A stretch of DNA of 64,000 nucleotides from Lingula anatina (lineage: Eukaryota > Brachiopoda > Lingulata > Lingulida > Lingulidae): NCBI RefSeq assembly GCF_001039355.2, contig NW_019773514.1, positions 465,068-529,067 of the forward strand. The letters run 5' to 3'. The notes below the pieces were generated by a model. That model had not been told where the DNA came from. It searched no databases and saw nothing but the letters and a program-made list of their open reading frames with translations. Below, in pieces: positions 10,983 through 25,200 of this stretch. The translations under genes were made by a program, and so were the position numbers. Each line of letters starts with the position of its first letter. The first letter of the stretch is position 1.

Positions 10983-11275
10983 GGCGTAACCAGACCTTTA
11001 AAAATTGTACGCACAGATTTTTAAAATTCCCAGCAAAATGTAGAGTAACGCAAGAGATGAAGGAAAGCGTAATTACACCATATGTACCACACATCGCAGC
11101 TTAATTACCATTAATAATAAAATCATCATTTAGTCAGAAATATTCTCGCAATTAAAAAAGTTTCAATATTCTCATTACCCAGAACGGTATATTTATTTAA
11201 AAGGAGGCTAGCTTCGCATATGTGGAACCCCCTTCGAATTATCCTGGATCCACCTCTGAGTTGAACTAAGGCTCT

Positions 11276-11478
11276 ATTCCCATAGATTTTAGATCGATCT
11301 ATCCCCGCGGGGAGTCTCACTAGATTACTTTCAGATAATCCGACTTAAATGTCCGTCCCGCTTACTACAAGCTGCAAGGGGATAATTAACTTTCGTGTCC
11401 GCCCGGCTGACAGCTATTTAGCGTGAACCCCCAGGGAGTTAGGTCGATCTAAAGTAGGTCGATCTAATCTATGGAAAT
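11276..11478. mobile_element. MITE-like element of about 200 bp
   Basis: Imperfect terminal inverted repeats run from ATTCCCATAGATTTTAGATC at the left to the complement of TAGGTCGATCTAATCTATGG at the right. Internally there is a tandem TAGGTCGATCTAA unit. There is no coding content. Confidence 0.55.
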
Positions 11479-12271
11479 GGGGTGTAACATACGGTTTCAT
11501 TAACCTTACATGTGGATGCATGGCTCCCAAAAACAACCAATTGTACGACACGACAGAGCTCTGATACATCTAAGTTTAATTATTTGTTTGTAAAAATTGC
11601 CCATGTCACCCTGTTAATTTGGAGGGGTAAGCTGGGTCAAGTCCGTGTCAAAATTCTTTGAAGCTTTGCAGGAAAAATTCTTCCTTTGTTTCTCTAGCTC
11701 CTTCTTAAACCTGGTGTCCAGATTTTATCTAGTGCCCCCAGGGTTGCGGGAGCTGTTCTTTGAGAATAACACTCAGGCAGATTTTTACCTGAGATAAATA
11801 TCGCCAGCTAGAATATTCTCAAGAAAGAGGGTACAGAAGAGTTGAGGGCCACTGAACCCTCCAATTAAGAGGTAAAGGAAGTTTCAGTTAGATGGACGAT
11901 TAAGATAGGACTTGTTAAGGTTACAGGCTTGTTTACCTCAGTTTGCAAGACGGGGGGGGTCAGAAAAATTGTGCCTATACAATCATGGACATAATAAGAG
12001 AAGGCTTTCCTATTTAGGTCCAAGATACAATTGAAACAGAGGATTTGTACATACAGGTGACTTTAATAAGCAGAGGATTTTCTTTTATATTCCATGAAAA
12101 ATACACTAAATTTATATAAAATAATATCATGGTTGGCCAAAAAATTGTACGCACAGTGCATCCGTGCGTATGCCTAGTTACGCCCATGTTCCCGACCAAC
12201 ATTTGCAAGCTTAACGCACACTCCTCAACAGATTTCGTCGAAAAGCTCCCTAAACTGTCGAAGGCGAGAGG

Positions 12272-12702
12272 TTAACTGTTTTTTGGCATCCGTAGATAGT
12301 GATGAACGATGAACCTAGCTGCCAATGCCGTCTGACCGGCCTCAATCCCAAGCAGAAAGCCGAAAAAGAAGCCTAGAAACAATATATTGTGTACTATAGA
12401 TTTTTGTTTTTACGTGCTGTTATAAATTTTCCTAATTTAGATCGACAGAATGTGAGTGCTGAAGTAAAGTTTCTTCCAAATAACCTTTCACCCTTAGTTA
12501 AGCCAAACGTATTAAGTTTTGCTCATGTCCAACTAGTAATAAATTTAGTATTGCTGTAGATTTGTGTGTGCTATAGAGTATTTAATGAATCCTGTAGTGA
12601 GTAGTATAACGGGGCTTTTAACAAAAGTCTCGTCTCCGTGCCATAAAGACCAATAAAAACTAACCTTACCCCAAAACATAGCTGGTCCAAAACCGCGCAA
12701 TC
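12272..12702 (-). CDS. Possible 3' exons of a multi-pass transporter
   Basis: Two minus-strand exons join cleanly. The first is 12670-12702 (acceptor TTTTAACAG, donor GTAAGG). The second is 12272-12372 (acceptor TTGTTTCTAG, ending in TAA). The joined frame reads GLRGFGPAMFWG, FFFGFLLG, IEAGQTALAARF and ends MPKNS. An RG.GPA motif before a glycine-rich helix is common in the last third of major-facilitator drug/proton antiporter-like proteins. No earlier exons were found between 12.7 and 15.8 kb. It may be an isolated gene end, a pseudogene piece or chance. Confidence 0.35.
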
Positions 12703-15700
12703 CTGTTAAAAGATGGAATCGAAGTGACATATATGTGTCGACAGGTGAAACAACCAGTGTGGTTTTTGTGTCATGTAATCATGTCTCATCTTGTGATGGT
12801 ATTCTGTATTACCAAAGTTTTGTATTGCCAAGTACATACCTGATATTTTTTACAGATATGCCATTACTAATAACAATTAATGTTGGAGGAAACGAGCTCA
12901 AAAAGCCATTCCACTCTTAGGAAAAGAGACGTGGCGTTACAGCACGCATATTATAACACTTAGAGAGGAGTGCAAATTCGTGGCCAGGATACTTGATCGA
13001 GAGTACTAAAAATGAAAAACGATTGCACTGGGGACACTTAGGTAATAATATCAGCAATATGACACTCGTCAATTCGTTCGTGATTGCCATGTTAATGCTA
13101 AACATTCACTGGTGGGTCTTTGACCATGCGATAATTCCCTGGAAACCGACATACTTTCAGGAATAGTTTTTCTTATTAATTGTGTGGACAGAGAGCCCTG
13201 GGAATGAACGGGTGAAGTTACTTTTATTTTCATTGCCGATCGAGATACATTTTGTGAATAAAAAAGGCACACTTTCCCACCCCAAAAGTGAAAATTATAA
13301 GTCACGTCAGTGACGAACACGGCTTGTGTTACTTGTGCATAGTACCCACTTGCTCCATTATTTTCTTTGCTTTATACTATATTGTTGTATCCTCTGCTTT
13401 ATACTAAAGTATAGTAACCTCCAATATGGGAAAAAAATCAATTGGAAATAAATCGAAAAAATTCACAATGATAGCCAAAAAGAGCAAGGCCCACGTTCTG
13501 CTAGACGTGGCATTTATCGAATGCAGTTGCTGAACAATAATTTTCCTTACTTGCTACGAATCGTTTCATTGCGTTAGATGTGCCTGGAGATTGAATGGAA
13601 AGACAAATCGTTCTCAACCAAGCTGGAGCTCTCTGGTATTTAATCTACAAGTTTACAGAGTATAGCTAGACGGCCCAGTTTGATACCCTGCATTTAAAAT
13701 GAATAAACATGACGACTGTAAATGTTCTCATAACCAGACGATATTTTAAAAAAGTCACTACCAAGCAAGCGTCAACAGATAACCGATGCCAATCTTGTCA
13801 GTCATTTAACGGCATGCCACTATATTAAGTAGGACTTGACTGGAGTTTATCGCTATAAATACTATAGTTAAGAGAATCAGTTAGACGGAAAGCATGCTTA
13901 TTTGTTGCTCCGTTTGCGTTTTAACGAGGCTTACTGTAGAAAATATCCCAGATAACTTCTTGGTGAACTCAAACGACAATCAGCACGCGGATGCCTGTTC
14001 AAAACACCCGCACTACATGTAACGTAAACCGGAATTTGTCTAAGTGACGTCACAGACCGACCATATCACAACAGCTCGCCTTACAATTGTTATGATTATC
14101 TCTTATGAATCAATCGATTTTCTTGAAGCATCAGTATGTATTTTTTTCTGGTTTAAGTTTGCACGCCTTTTTAAGATGTTGCGAAAAAATTGGGGTTAAG
14201 AGGTTGCCAGTCGGCATTTCCTCGTTCTTCACAGACCAGCTGCATGCCACTTTAAATCTCTGCTGAACTTTAAAATTGATAAGGAAGGGTCAGGTAATTA
14301 TGAAAGAAAAAAATTGTAGGTTTAAGGTGCCCAGCTACGAGGAAATGTTTTATATCTGTGCTTTTCTTCGTGTACAAATACATGTAGATACATGCACACC
14401 TTCTTGGGTGAGGGCCGCCGTTTTTATTTACCTCCATGACCCTACACAACATTAAATAACACTTATTAATATAAACCCCCAGAGGCTGGGCACTGTGGGC
14501 TTTCAACCTCCAATGATTGGATTAATAATATGAATTTAAAAATATTAATTACAAATTATTTCCCGATTCTGTGGCCCCTGACAGCTACTTATGCATCCTA
14601 AATTCCTGTATGTGTGAATTTTATCAAATATGCATGCAAAATAATTAAGACAAAGACCAAAATCTTTCAACCTCAAATGATTGAATTCATAATATGAATT
14701 GAAAAAATATTAATTACAAATTCTTTCCCAATTCTGTGGTCCCTGATACAGGTGAAGGAACTTAAAGGCCCAGGCTGTAAGTCATACAAATAAAATAATA
14801 ATCAAGTCATTAAATGTGCATAGGAGAAAGTCCTTATTTGTACTAATAGATCATAATGTTAGAGAGCAGTCCTATCTCAATTGATAACATTAAGGAGGTA
14901 TGCGTAATTGCAGATGTTTATAAGCTGAGTGACTCTAATTTATACATGTATAATTTAAGTGATGATAATGAAGTTACGATAATGATCACGCTGTTAGGAA
15001 AATGATCATATCCAACAATGGCAAAAATGCATTAATGATATTTGTTATTTCTACCACTGCTGTCTCCCCAAGATATGATTTTACACGAGGAAATTATATT
15101 CATTTCTGGTATGATCAAACTGGGCCTTATGAAAAAAAGACAACGCAGTTTAGAGAACTTTTGATAGATTACATACGGAGTATGGTCCCATCTTTGCAAA
15201 ATGTTAATACATTTATTTATTTATAAATTCATACATGTTGTTGAGTTTTGCCCCGTTTTTGTTGAAAGTAATCCTTTCCACTTAATTACATTTGATATAA
15301 TACACGATTTACTTGGAATAAATAACCCCCTGCTTGATAAAAAGTACATCTAGATATGTAAAGATATCCGTGTCCCTTTTTTGATTCACAAATCTTACAA
15401 TTTAAAAAAGACACCGTGTATTCCCTCAAATTAAATAGAACAGTCACTCCAATCCCAACAGACTGGATTACAGAGAAATTGCACGAGGGATGACAATCCA
15501 ATGTTTCCCTCCTGGTGCGCTGTTGAATGTAAGAACTCAAGCATACCTCTGAGACAGTAGTTTATAGGTCCAGTTTGCATGCTATTCAGCAGATAACTTA
15601 TCTAAGCCTTTATTTACTCGGGAAAAATATTCAAAATGCTTCTTCTGAGGCTCTTTTCTGTTAATGCTTGATTGGGTTTTGCGCTACTATGTTAAAAGCT

Positions 15701-15847
15701 CAATGTTTTGTAAAAAGAGCGTGCGCGTACGCGTATACNAAATTTGATGTTAATAAAATGATACCAGGAGCATATCATTCCACAGTCATTTATCTCCCCC
15801 ATAGTATTGGCTCAGTAGGGGTGACACTTCTTTTGTCCAGTGTGTGT
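12703..15847. other. Intergenic, repeats only
   Basis: No supported exon. It contains a tandem repeat pair at 14500-14746, a short repeat near 14475-14503 related to 8575-8620, and an N at 15739 that marks an assembly join. Remaining open frames are short and AT-rich. Confidence 0.45.
14500..14746. repeat. Direct repeat pair, about 82 bp units
   Basis: 14500-14581 and 14664-14746 are direct copies with about ten percent mismatch. They share AATATTAATTACAAATT and ATTCTGTGG.CCCTGA and are spaced 164 bp apart. Confidence 0.75.
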
Positions 15848-17070
15848 ACGTGGGTGTGAGGATGTGGAAGCGCGTGTGTTAATTTGCTTGCTTGCTCATA
15901 CTCGCAAGTATGCATTGACATTTGGATTGTGAATATATTATTTATTCATCAGCATGTCCGTATACGTCTGCACGGCTTGGTAGGAGGAGTCGAGAATCAC
16001 ATAAATTCTGACTCCTTAAAACACGATAATTACGCGGTTACAGATTCATTTTAAGATACACTTAGGGGACCGCACTCTCACCGTTACAAATTGAGAATAA
16101 TTACGCGTACCGCGTGAGCGCCGCAGTCATATCTGTAGTATCATCTTTCACGCCTAGCTGGTTGGGCAATGGTCTACACAAGGGTAATCTCCCGTATATC
16201 TTTATGCTCATAGCGACATACAGATACTTCGGGGTAGAGAGACAAACCATACCACCTCCCCATAGTGAATATAACTGCGGTCCACAAACAACAGCTGTAC
16301 ATACTGTATAATGGCAGTGGTCGAAGGATTTCGGATTATTACATTATTGCTATTTATCTGTTCTGCCGAATATGGATATACTGCCTTTGGACAAAGTAAG
16401 TGTGTGTTTTGTTTGATATTAGAATTACAACATATGCTAATATTGGACGTCTTCGCCGNACGTGGGTGTGAGGATGTGGAAGCGCGTGTGTTAATTTGCT
16501 TGCTTGCTCATACTCGCAAGTATGCATTGACATTTGGATTGTGAATATATTATTTATTCATCAGCATGTCCGTATACGTCTGCACGGCTTGGTAGGAGGA
16601 GTCGAGAATCACATAAATTCTGACTCCTTAAAACACGATAATTACGCGGTTACAGATTCATTTTAAGATACACTTAGGGGACCGCACTCTCACCGTTACA
16701 AATTGAGAATAATTACGCGTACCGCGTGAGCGCTGCAGTCATATCTGTAGTATCATCTTTCACGCCTAGCTGGTTGGGCAATGGTCTACACAAGGGTAAT
16801 CTCCCGTATATCTTTATGCTCATAGCGACATACAGATACTTCGGGGTAGAGAGACAAACCATACCACCTCCCCATAGTGAATATAACTGCGGTCCACAAA
16901 CAACAGCTGTACATACTGTATAATGGCAGTGGTCGAAGGATTTCGGATTATTACATTATTGCTATTTATCTGTTCTGCCGAATATGGATATACTGCCTTT
17001 GGACAAAGTAAGTGTGTGTTTTGTCTGAAATTAGAATTACAACACATGCTAATATTGGACGTCTTCGCCG
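15848..17070. repeat. 611 bp direct duplication across an N, containing protease exon 1
   Basis: 15848-16458 and 16460-17070 are almost identical, with only a handful of substitutions, and are separated by one N at 16459. Each copy contains the upstream flank and coding exon 1 of the S8 protease (16311-16395 and 16923-17007). The abrupt junction at the N points to an assembly duplication of overlapping contig ends or haplotypes, not a biological tandem repeat. Confidence 0.85.
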
Positions 17071-19050
17071 TTCGGTATAGTGATCAGGCGCTGGTTTCTT
17101 TTTTAATTTTCAACTACTTTTGAACAGTATAAGGAAATTAGTTGTGAATAGTTAGTTTGTTAGTTAAATTCCACGTTTTTTTCCTCAATAATAAAATAAG
17201 GAACACAGACAAGGACATTTTAATTAAAAAGAAAGATCTCCTGAATGGTATTTAGTCAACTTTTTAAAATAATGTTGTCTGGGAATTGATGTCGTTTACG
17301 ACATTCGAATGATTTTAATCAAAATTGTAACACCAGCGAGTGACATGTTTCAAAATTAGGACTAAAAAGAAATGAATTTAGCTTTTTGTTTATCCGTTAA
17401 CTGCTCCGCCTATTGATACACATACAAAGTAATAGAAGTTGTTTCCATCTGGGCTCTAGCCGGATCTGTCGGTATCTTATGATGGAAATCCAAGATAAAA
17501 TTAATTACCTTAATTCGACCACACATTGCTGATATTTACTAACCGAAACCTAAAAGAAAATATCAATCATAGTTGTTTATATTGTTCTGTTCATTTTTTC
17601 CATATACATATTTTGAATTATATATCATGTCTTATTTTCAACCACACCTTGGTCTGATGTCGTGTTAATGCCTGAGGGTAAATGAAAGGATTTTAACTCG
17701 CTCTAGTACAAAACATGTACAGTAAGAATATATACCGATCTTGGTTGTGACCCATAAAACATACGATGTTCATTGACAATTTTCTGGTTATCAACTTCGG
17801 TTGCTTACTCTTAATTACTTTCGAGATTCATTAAATGATTTTATCAGTTTTCGCTTAAGTCTGTTCTGTTTTTGGTTGTACGTGTAACAAAAAGACAAGC
17901 AGGCCCATGGTGATTTCTTACATTTTAAAGATTGCTTCGGCAATCATCGTAATACTGCACATGAACTGGCTGGAGACCCATGTATGCATATGTGTGGACA
18001 CAAACTGAACTCGTGAAAATCAAATTCCCTTGATTTTTGTATGAATGAATAATAAAATACGGAACACAGAAAAGGACATTTTTGATTTAAAAAAATTCCG
18101 AAAGGGTATTTTGTCAACTTTTAAAAATAATGTCGTTTGGAAATTGATTCCGTGTGCGATATTCGAATGATGAAATATCTTACTTGTTGTGCAATGTCCT
18201 TTGACAATAAGACGTTTTAATGAACACGAATTGTGCAGTTCGATTGTATGTTTACTAGTATAATGTGCATCATGTACAAGTAGGTGATGAGCTTCAGGAT
18301 AACCGATTCCAGGAATTAGCTGTAACACCCACAGATAACAACACTCTACGTCTTCAATATTTATATTCATTATTCACTTTATAAGATATAATCGCGTATG
18401 GTCCTCTATTTACCTTGGAACATCCATCTTGATTTACGACATATGGTAGATGTTGTTTTATAGACCGTGCTTGTGAATATTTGTTAACTTTTATGATATT
18501 ATCTTATGGTCCTACTAATACCATAGGCTACGGTCAATAACTAGTTCAGTAGCTTTCCTGGTGACGCAAATTAATTTTTGACCTTTGGGACCAATTTGGG
18601 ATAATTTTCACCCCGAACTGCTACATTCCTATTAAGCATTTTACAGTTTACCAATACGTCCCTTCCCGAGTGCTGTGGTTGTATTTTATGGATATGTTTT
18701 CGTAATTTTGTTGGAAAAATATTGGTAAGGTCACATTTTCAGAGACTGACCATTTTTAAAAGCAACATTTAAAGAGAGTGACCTTTTGATATTGCACTTA
18801 CTTACACCCTGCATGGTACCGGGTACTCTATATAACTGAGGTGATGTATTTGACACCACTTATATGTATACAATGCATTTTTAAAGAAGTCACCGGCTCT
18901 TAATTGAATTCTAAGATATGTCATGGTGAAATAAGCCTTAAATCTTTGTATGGACGAGTATAACGCTTCTTAACAGTCACACATGTGTCATATATTCTGT
19001 ACAACCCGAGTAACTTTGGTCAGTCTTGATCGCATTGGCTGTATGGCAAC

Positions 19051-19083
<33 letters not shown>

Positions 19084-19131
19084 GCGTGTGTGTTCGCGCG
19101 CGGTACTGGCATACATTATTTATACGAATTT

Positions 19132-19202
<71 letters not shown>

Positions 19203-22200
19203 TATAAAATTACTGTGTGTGCATGTATGTTTGCAAGCGCGTGGGTACCGGATGAGTGCACATGTGAATGAATGCATGTGTGTGCATTCGTTGGCGTGCA
19301 AGTGCGAAGCACATATTTCATGCTTCAACTGTCTAACAGCAATTTCTTAAAATCTGCATACTCAGGACACGTCTCTGTGTCAAAGCCACTGAAAAAAAGA
19401 ACGAGTAGAAAATAAGGAAATGCTTCCTGGTGAACGTACAAGGAGCCACTTAAGTAAAAATGTCATAAATATTTGAATTACATACCGGTACATACACACA
19501 TGCCTCTGTAAGCAGACTCTTTTTAATTAATTGCGGTTTACTTAGTCATTTAATGTCACAGAATGATAAATGCACTGCCAGGACAACTTGTAGTATTTTC
19601 TCCAATGAGAGACAAAGAGAGAATAACATATGCATTTTAAACGGCTGTTTTGCATTTTAAAACATTATTCATTTGAACAATTAGGAAATGTATGGAACTG
19701 GTTGATAAAGCCGAAAAAAGGAAAAACGTGTCTGTTTTTGCTTAGATACACTGTAGAAGGAAGAAGACGCTCTATAATGCCGCTATATGCACTACATTTC
19801 AGACACGATACTAGAGTTACAACAGGTCATGGATGAAATTCAGTTCGTCCGAGCATGGGACAAAGTATGACAAAAGTCACGTTCAAGGCTTACTCATGGA
19901 CTGACCCCGTCACACGGTCACACCGGTCAGTGACGGGCCATTTTTAAATCATGTTTGGTTTTCAAAAACCTACGTGAATTTCCTGTATATTGCAGTTTAT
20001 CGATCTAATTTTTGACAGAATGAACAAAACGGTAAATGAAGCAGGTACATGTACCTGTCTCTTTACATGTTTTCGAATCAGCGTCTAAAGAAGATTTAAA
20101 AAGTTCCATCTTACTAAACGAATTTTGACTATCCTTTGTTTGGAATTTTAAGGATTATTTAAGAAAGTTTAATATTATTTCAGCAAATAAAATGACGATT
20201 TTGCATTTTATCAAAAGAACCGAATTGAAACTAATGGTTCTAATGCCACGTAATTCGCCCGATTGTGTTTATTGTGAAAATAAAAGTTGAAATATCAAAG
20301 CAACACATGTACAATGGATATCAACCATTTACCATCACTAGTGAAATTGGTCAGCCTCTTTCCCCATTACGAGAATGACTCAAAAATTTTATGTAGGAAA
20401 CGGGCTTACGTAGCTTTCTTTTTTCAACATTTTTTGTAAAAGGTATGTCGTGGGTGTAAAGGAAATAACTGTTCAAGACAGTACAAACAATCCGTATAAA
20501 AGGTCTTAAGTGTATTGTAATAGATTTAAATTTTTTGAATGTTCAAGGCGAGCATTTTGACCCCAGTATGTCACGCCTACAGAACGAGTCATAGTTACCA
20601 GTGCTGGTATGTATTTATGAATACGATAAACAAACGATACACCGGTAGATACACGTTGTGATTTATGACCCGAAGAATGTCGTAATACAATCAAATGTGT
20701 GACGAAAATATCTACATAGGTAAGGTACCATACGTAACGCCACAGAGTGGAACATTATATCGTCACGGTCTTTTATGGAGTGACTAATAATTTTAAAATC
20801 AGAATATGGCCCATGTATTAGTCACTGCATATGGAGGTGATGTTACGGAATTATTGTGGACAGAGTGTATAAATGATAACTGATGCAACTGAATAATTGT
20901 TTGGTATAATGTACAGTATGCTTCTCTCCCTTGGACAGAAATAAAATGGCCCACCGAATGCAAGATGTTTGGAATATATATTCTACCACGTCTTTTCAGC
21001 CCATGATGCAGTCAATGAAAATACGCTGCAGATCTTAAAATTCCTTATAATAAATGTTAAAAGAACCCCATGTTACGGCTGTTTCTTTTCTAATTTTTGG
21101 ATTGTAGAGAATACGGTGCCTTCATGTGACTATGATGCATGATGTCACTATGATATTTGATCGAATCGTTTCTTACAAATTCCAAATGCTGATAAGAATC
21201 AAGACATATATTAACAAAATGTTTGTTTTTTTCCAGAGCTGCATAAATCAAGGCGTATAAGGTCGTTGCCAGATGGGACACCAGATGTCAAAGACCAGTA
21301 CTTATTGATAGGCAAAAAGGGAGTCAAGGAAAGTCAAGGTGTGCTATTTACAAATATGTCTACCTTTAAGGTTTTAATAAGTGTATAGCACTTTATTTGT
21401 CTCTGTTTTGCCTTTAAAGTTATACCAGCTGTAATTAAGTGTATACTATCCATTCAAACGTTTCTGACACGACAGGTAGACAAACACTTCGTTGGAATTA
21501 TATAAAAGGCACACTTTGCGAGATTAGTTATGATATATATGACACATTACTCTTCTTTAAGGTCTTCTATTTTTTGACAAACGAATTATAATAATTCACC
21601 CTCTAACTAAAAAAGAGTTAGTCGGATCGGTAATGGGAACTGATACGCAATGTGTCTATTGGATCACAAGTACTGAAACACGTTAATTTATCCTTAAAGG
21701 TAGGATATCGGAAAGTAAAGTCTGACACAAATACTGAAACGTTCGATCCTATATATATTGAGACATAGCTGCAAAAATAACTAAAAAACATTAAATGTTG
21801 AACAATATTTTGAATTAAAACATCATTGCAGTGGGTGGTCTTTTAACATGGACCAGAACTGTTGGCTATACTTTGGACACTACTGATATGCACACATCCT
21901 ACATCGGGGACCGTTTGTACTGCAGTATGAGGATGAACGAAAGGTTGGTGTCCTTTAAAAATTGGACATTAATCAATTGAGTGGTTTTCATTACAAATTA
22001 TGGTTACTATCATTATTATGGTTTTATTTATTCATGGAATTGATTATTCCTTATTGTGCTTTAATTGAGAATTTGTCTTAGAATAGTTTAGAAATAATGC
22101 AAAAGTGACCAAAATTGCTTTTTTTTAATCTTTATGTGCATATTTAATACCCTAGAGCAACGCCATCACTATAATCGATCTTATCAAAAACCTCTATTTT

Positions 22201-25200
22201 AGAATAAAAAAAGTAATTTTGGTTTTTACAAAGACGTATTTTCATAATGGCGCTGACTGGACAGCCTCTCTCATTTCATTAATTTACCGTTATAATACGC
22301 CACAATTTGTGAGAAAATGAAATGGTAGGCCTACTTCTTTGTATCTTAGCAGGACGATGCAAAAGCTAAAACTGTATAGAGAAGGCGTATGTTATTATTG
22401 GCGCTTGTAACTATTTGATTTTCTGTTAATCATTCTTAACAACTGTGCGTTATAATGTAATTGCAATTTTATTATTTATAATTTTTCTGACTTTTTGTAC
22501 AGGACGAGGCGAATGCTAAAACTAATGCATTCAGTAATAGAAGACGTAGAGCCAGACCAAGTGGTATACGTATCTCAAACATGTGATTCACCCATGAGTT
22601 TGTCTTTCTCTAACTGGGTATGTATACCGTAAATTATCTAAAAAAATCAATTAAACACATATTTTCAGAATTTTAACCCCTAAATTAAATACTCTGCCAA
22701 TTGTTATAATCAACTTGTTACCCTAACCCACTGAACTCAACATATTGCAGTTCCGTAACATAAATAAAAGTATTTACATGGTAGGTATGCCCTGTCTTTT
22801 TAAAATTAAATATATGTAGCACGTACATGGCTCCATGCCTCCGTTATACATGTATGCTTCTTTTTGCATTCTGACACGACAAGCGAAGCGAGACCGAGAA
22901 CATTACTGTGTTCCCCTTAATTATGACCCTGGCTCCCTCACCGTCTTTGTTTCCACCTAATTGTATTTGATGTATTTTAAAATAACCAAATATATAATAC
23001 TATCACATCTTTGTTCTCAGGGTATAGATAGAGTTGACCAGAGAGAAGCAATTACTGAGAGCCGGGGACAGTTCGCAGCCGAAGGTAGGATATGCGTTCT
23101 TTCCTAAAATAACGAAACAACCACATTATTGCAACTTTTATTTTATCAGATTCAAGGAAAAACGTATCTAATTTAAACTGATTTAGAGATGTTAATGCAA
23201 TACTCAGAACCGTACCAGTAACCGACAGGTTAGCAGACCACGCAAGGATATAAACTGATCCGTATAATTGCTCGCAAAAGCCTTTTTCCTATCAAGGAAG
23301 TATAAAATCACGAACGTAGATACAAGCAGTAACTGCCAAGGAAATGTATCCCAAAGTTTGTATAGGCATACCACGCACCTTTAACCTTCATTTGAAGAAG
23401 AAAGAAACAAAATACTGGAAATGTTAACAGTTTTCCTTTTGCATAGCTTGTACTGATCAATATTTTTTCTCTTATAAGGACATGGCGGGGATGACGTCCA
23501 TATATATATGATGGATACGTAAGTACAAAACACCAGTTTAAGTCAGAATTACGGGCATGAAACCGCAATGAGAATTGTTTATTCAAACCCCGTTTAGGCT
23601 GTAGCTGTATTTTCAAGTAGTTTTCTTCTAAACTCTCACTAAGAATGATATTTATACAGTATAAACGCTTAGGTAAAAGGTCCAGCGTTTTTATAGTGTA
23701 TTGTAACGTATTTTATGCTGCCTTTTTGAGGCATGTGGCAAAGTAGGGAGATGACTAACAGTACCGGGTACCTCTGCAAAAGACGATATTAACGCGGAAT
23801 GCATGCAATCGTTTACTTGACTGAAGTCAGTTGAAGATTAATTTTTCTTATAAAAGAGTGTTATTTTGAATTGTGAAGTTAATAAAGTGCTGGCCATACA
23901 ATAAGACATACCAAGGGCCATACTCGGACAAATAATCGTTAATTGCATAACCTAATCGTTTTCAAAATAGCCAAAGCGTCCGTCTCCGAGAAATATTGCT
24001 TGAACGTTCTTGCCAAAACCCTACTGAATGTCGTATATTTCAGCTATGGTTAGATATATCAATGCTGTAACACTGAATCATAACATATACTCATCAGCAG
24101 CAGCCAAAAGCCATGGTTTATAAAATATAAATTATATCATAAAAACACTTTATTGATTAGACACTTTTGATTGTGTGATTTATTATCATTTTACGTGTCT
24201 TTTTTAGAGGAATAAGGATGACTATTAACGAGCTAAGAGGGAGAGTACAGAGGGTAAGAAAATACTTTTTATGTATATAAAAGGAAAAGCAGGGGTGTCA
24301 AAATAAAATTGCCATTGTGATCGAGGACATTTAAGACCGATGTCGCATTTGTCAATGATTGGCGCACCTACCGCAATTGTGGTTGTGTTGGTAGTTTATT
24401 TTGCAAATCACCAGTATGTCATTTTAAGTTCAACAACAGATAATTAAATAGCACTATATATACCAAAACATAGATCGATATGTTTTCAAAAAAAGTTAAA
24501 ATTGCTGAAACTAATGTAACACACCCTTATAAACTCATTCACACCTTCCCAACATATTGAAGACAATAAATTGATCACCATTCAAACAGAGCTTTGAGAT
24601 AGAAAATGCTGTCCGTCTTTTCATAGGTGACAACGGGATTATTTGCTACAGAAGAGGACAACAACGGTCATGGTTCTTGGACTGCAGGTGAGATAATTGT
24701 GTCAATAATATCAGTTATACACAGGCAGAACGTGTCTACTGACAAATATATACCTCGCCGCAAAAAGTAACAAGAAAATACAGGCAACTCACCACAATTT
24801 CGAAACGCCAAACCCATGGCTATATTCAGAACATGTTTCTCCTTCCCTGTTTCAGTAATTGCCGCCGGTACCGTTCACGGGATCGCCAAGAGGGCCACGG
24901 TGTTCTCGGTAAAGGTGCTAGATGGACGACTAGGAGTCGGGACCGTTAGGTAGGCGAACGTTTTAAAGCACGAAAAGAGAGTTCTGTGGGATTTGCTGAG
25001 CACTGAGCTCTCACCTTTCTCGCCAAGGTACATGTATATACCCCAGCCGTCTAAAACATTTTGAATCTGTGTCCAAGATATAATTTGGTTTGTTATTACA
25101 ATGTAGACTACAGTAGCTTAAACCACAACGATAAAGATAATTGTTCATTGAACCAGAAATCGTAGATGCAAAGATGGGTTTTGTATCGAGTGTCATCAGT

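Noticed and set aside
15286-15540. Minus-strand 84-codon frame vaguely like a SPRY segment
   Set aside because: No splice borders, no neighbouring exons and only weak resemblance.
18020-18370. Minus-strand 116-codon open frame in protease intron 1
   Set aside because: Partly made of the dispersed repeat shared with 17187-17313, with no domain features or splice context.
19051-19350. Open frames of Cys-Val and Ser-Leu repeats on both strands
   Set aside because: They are translations of TG and CT microsatellites.
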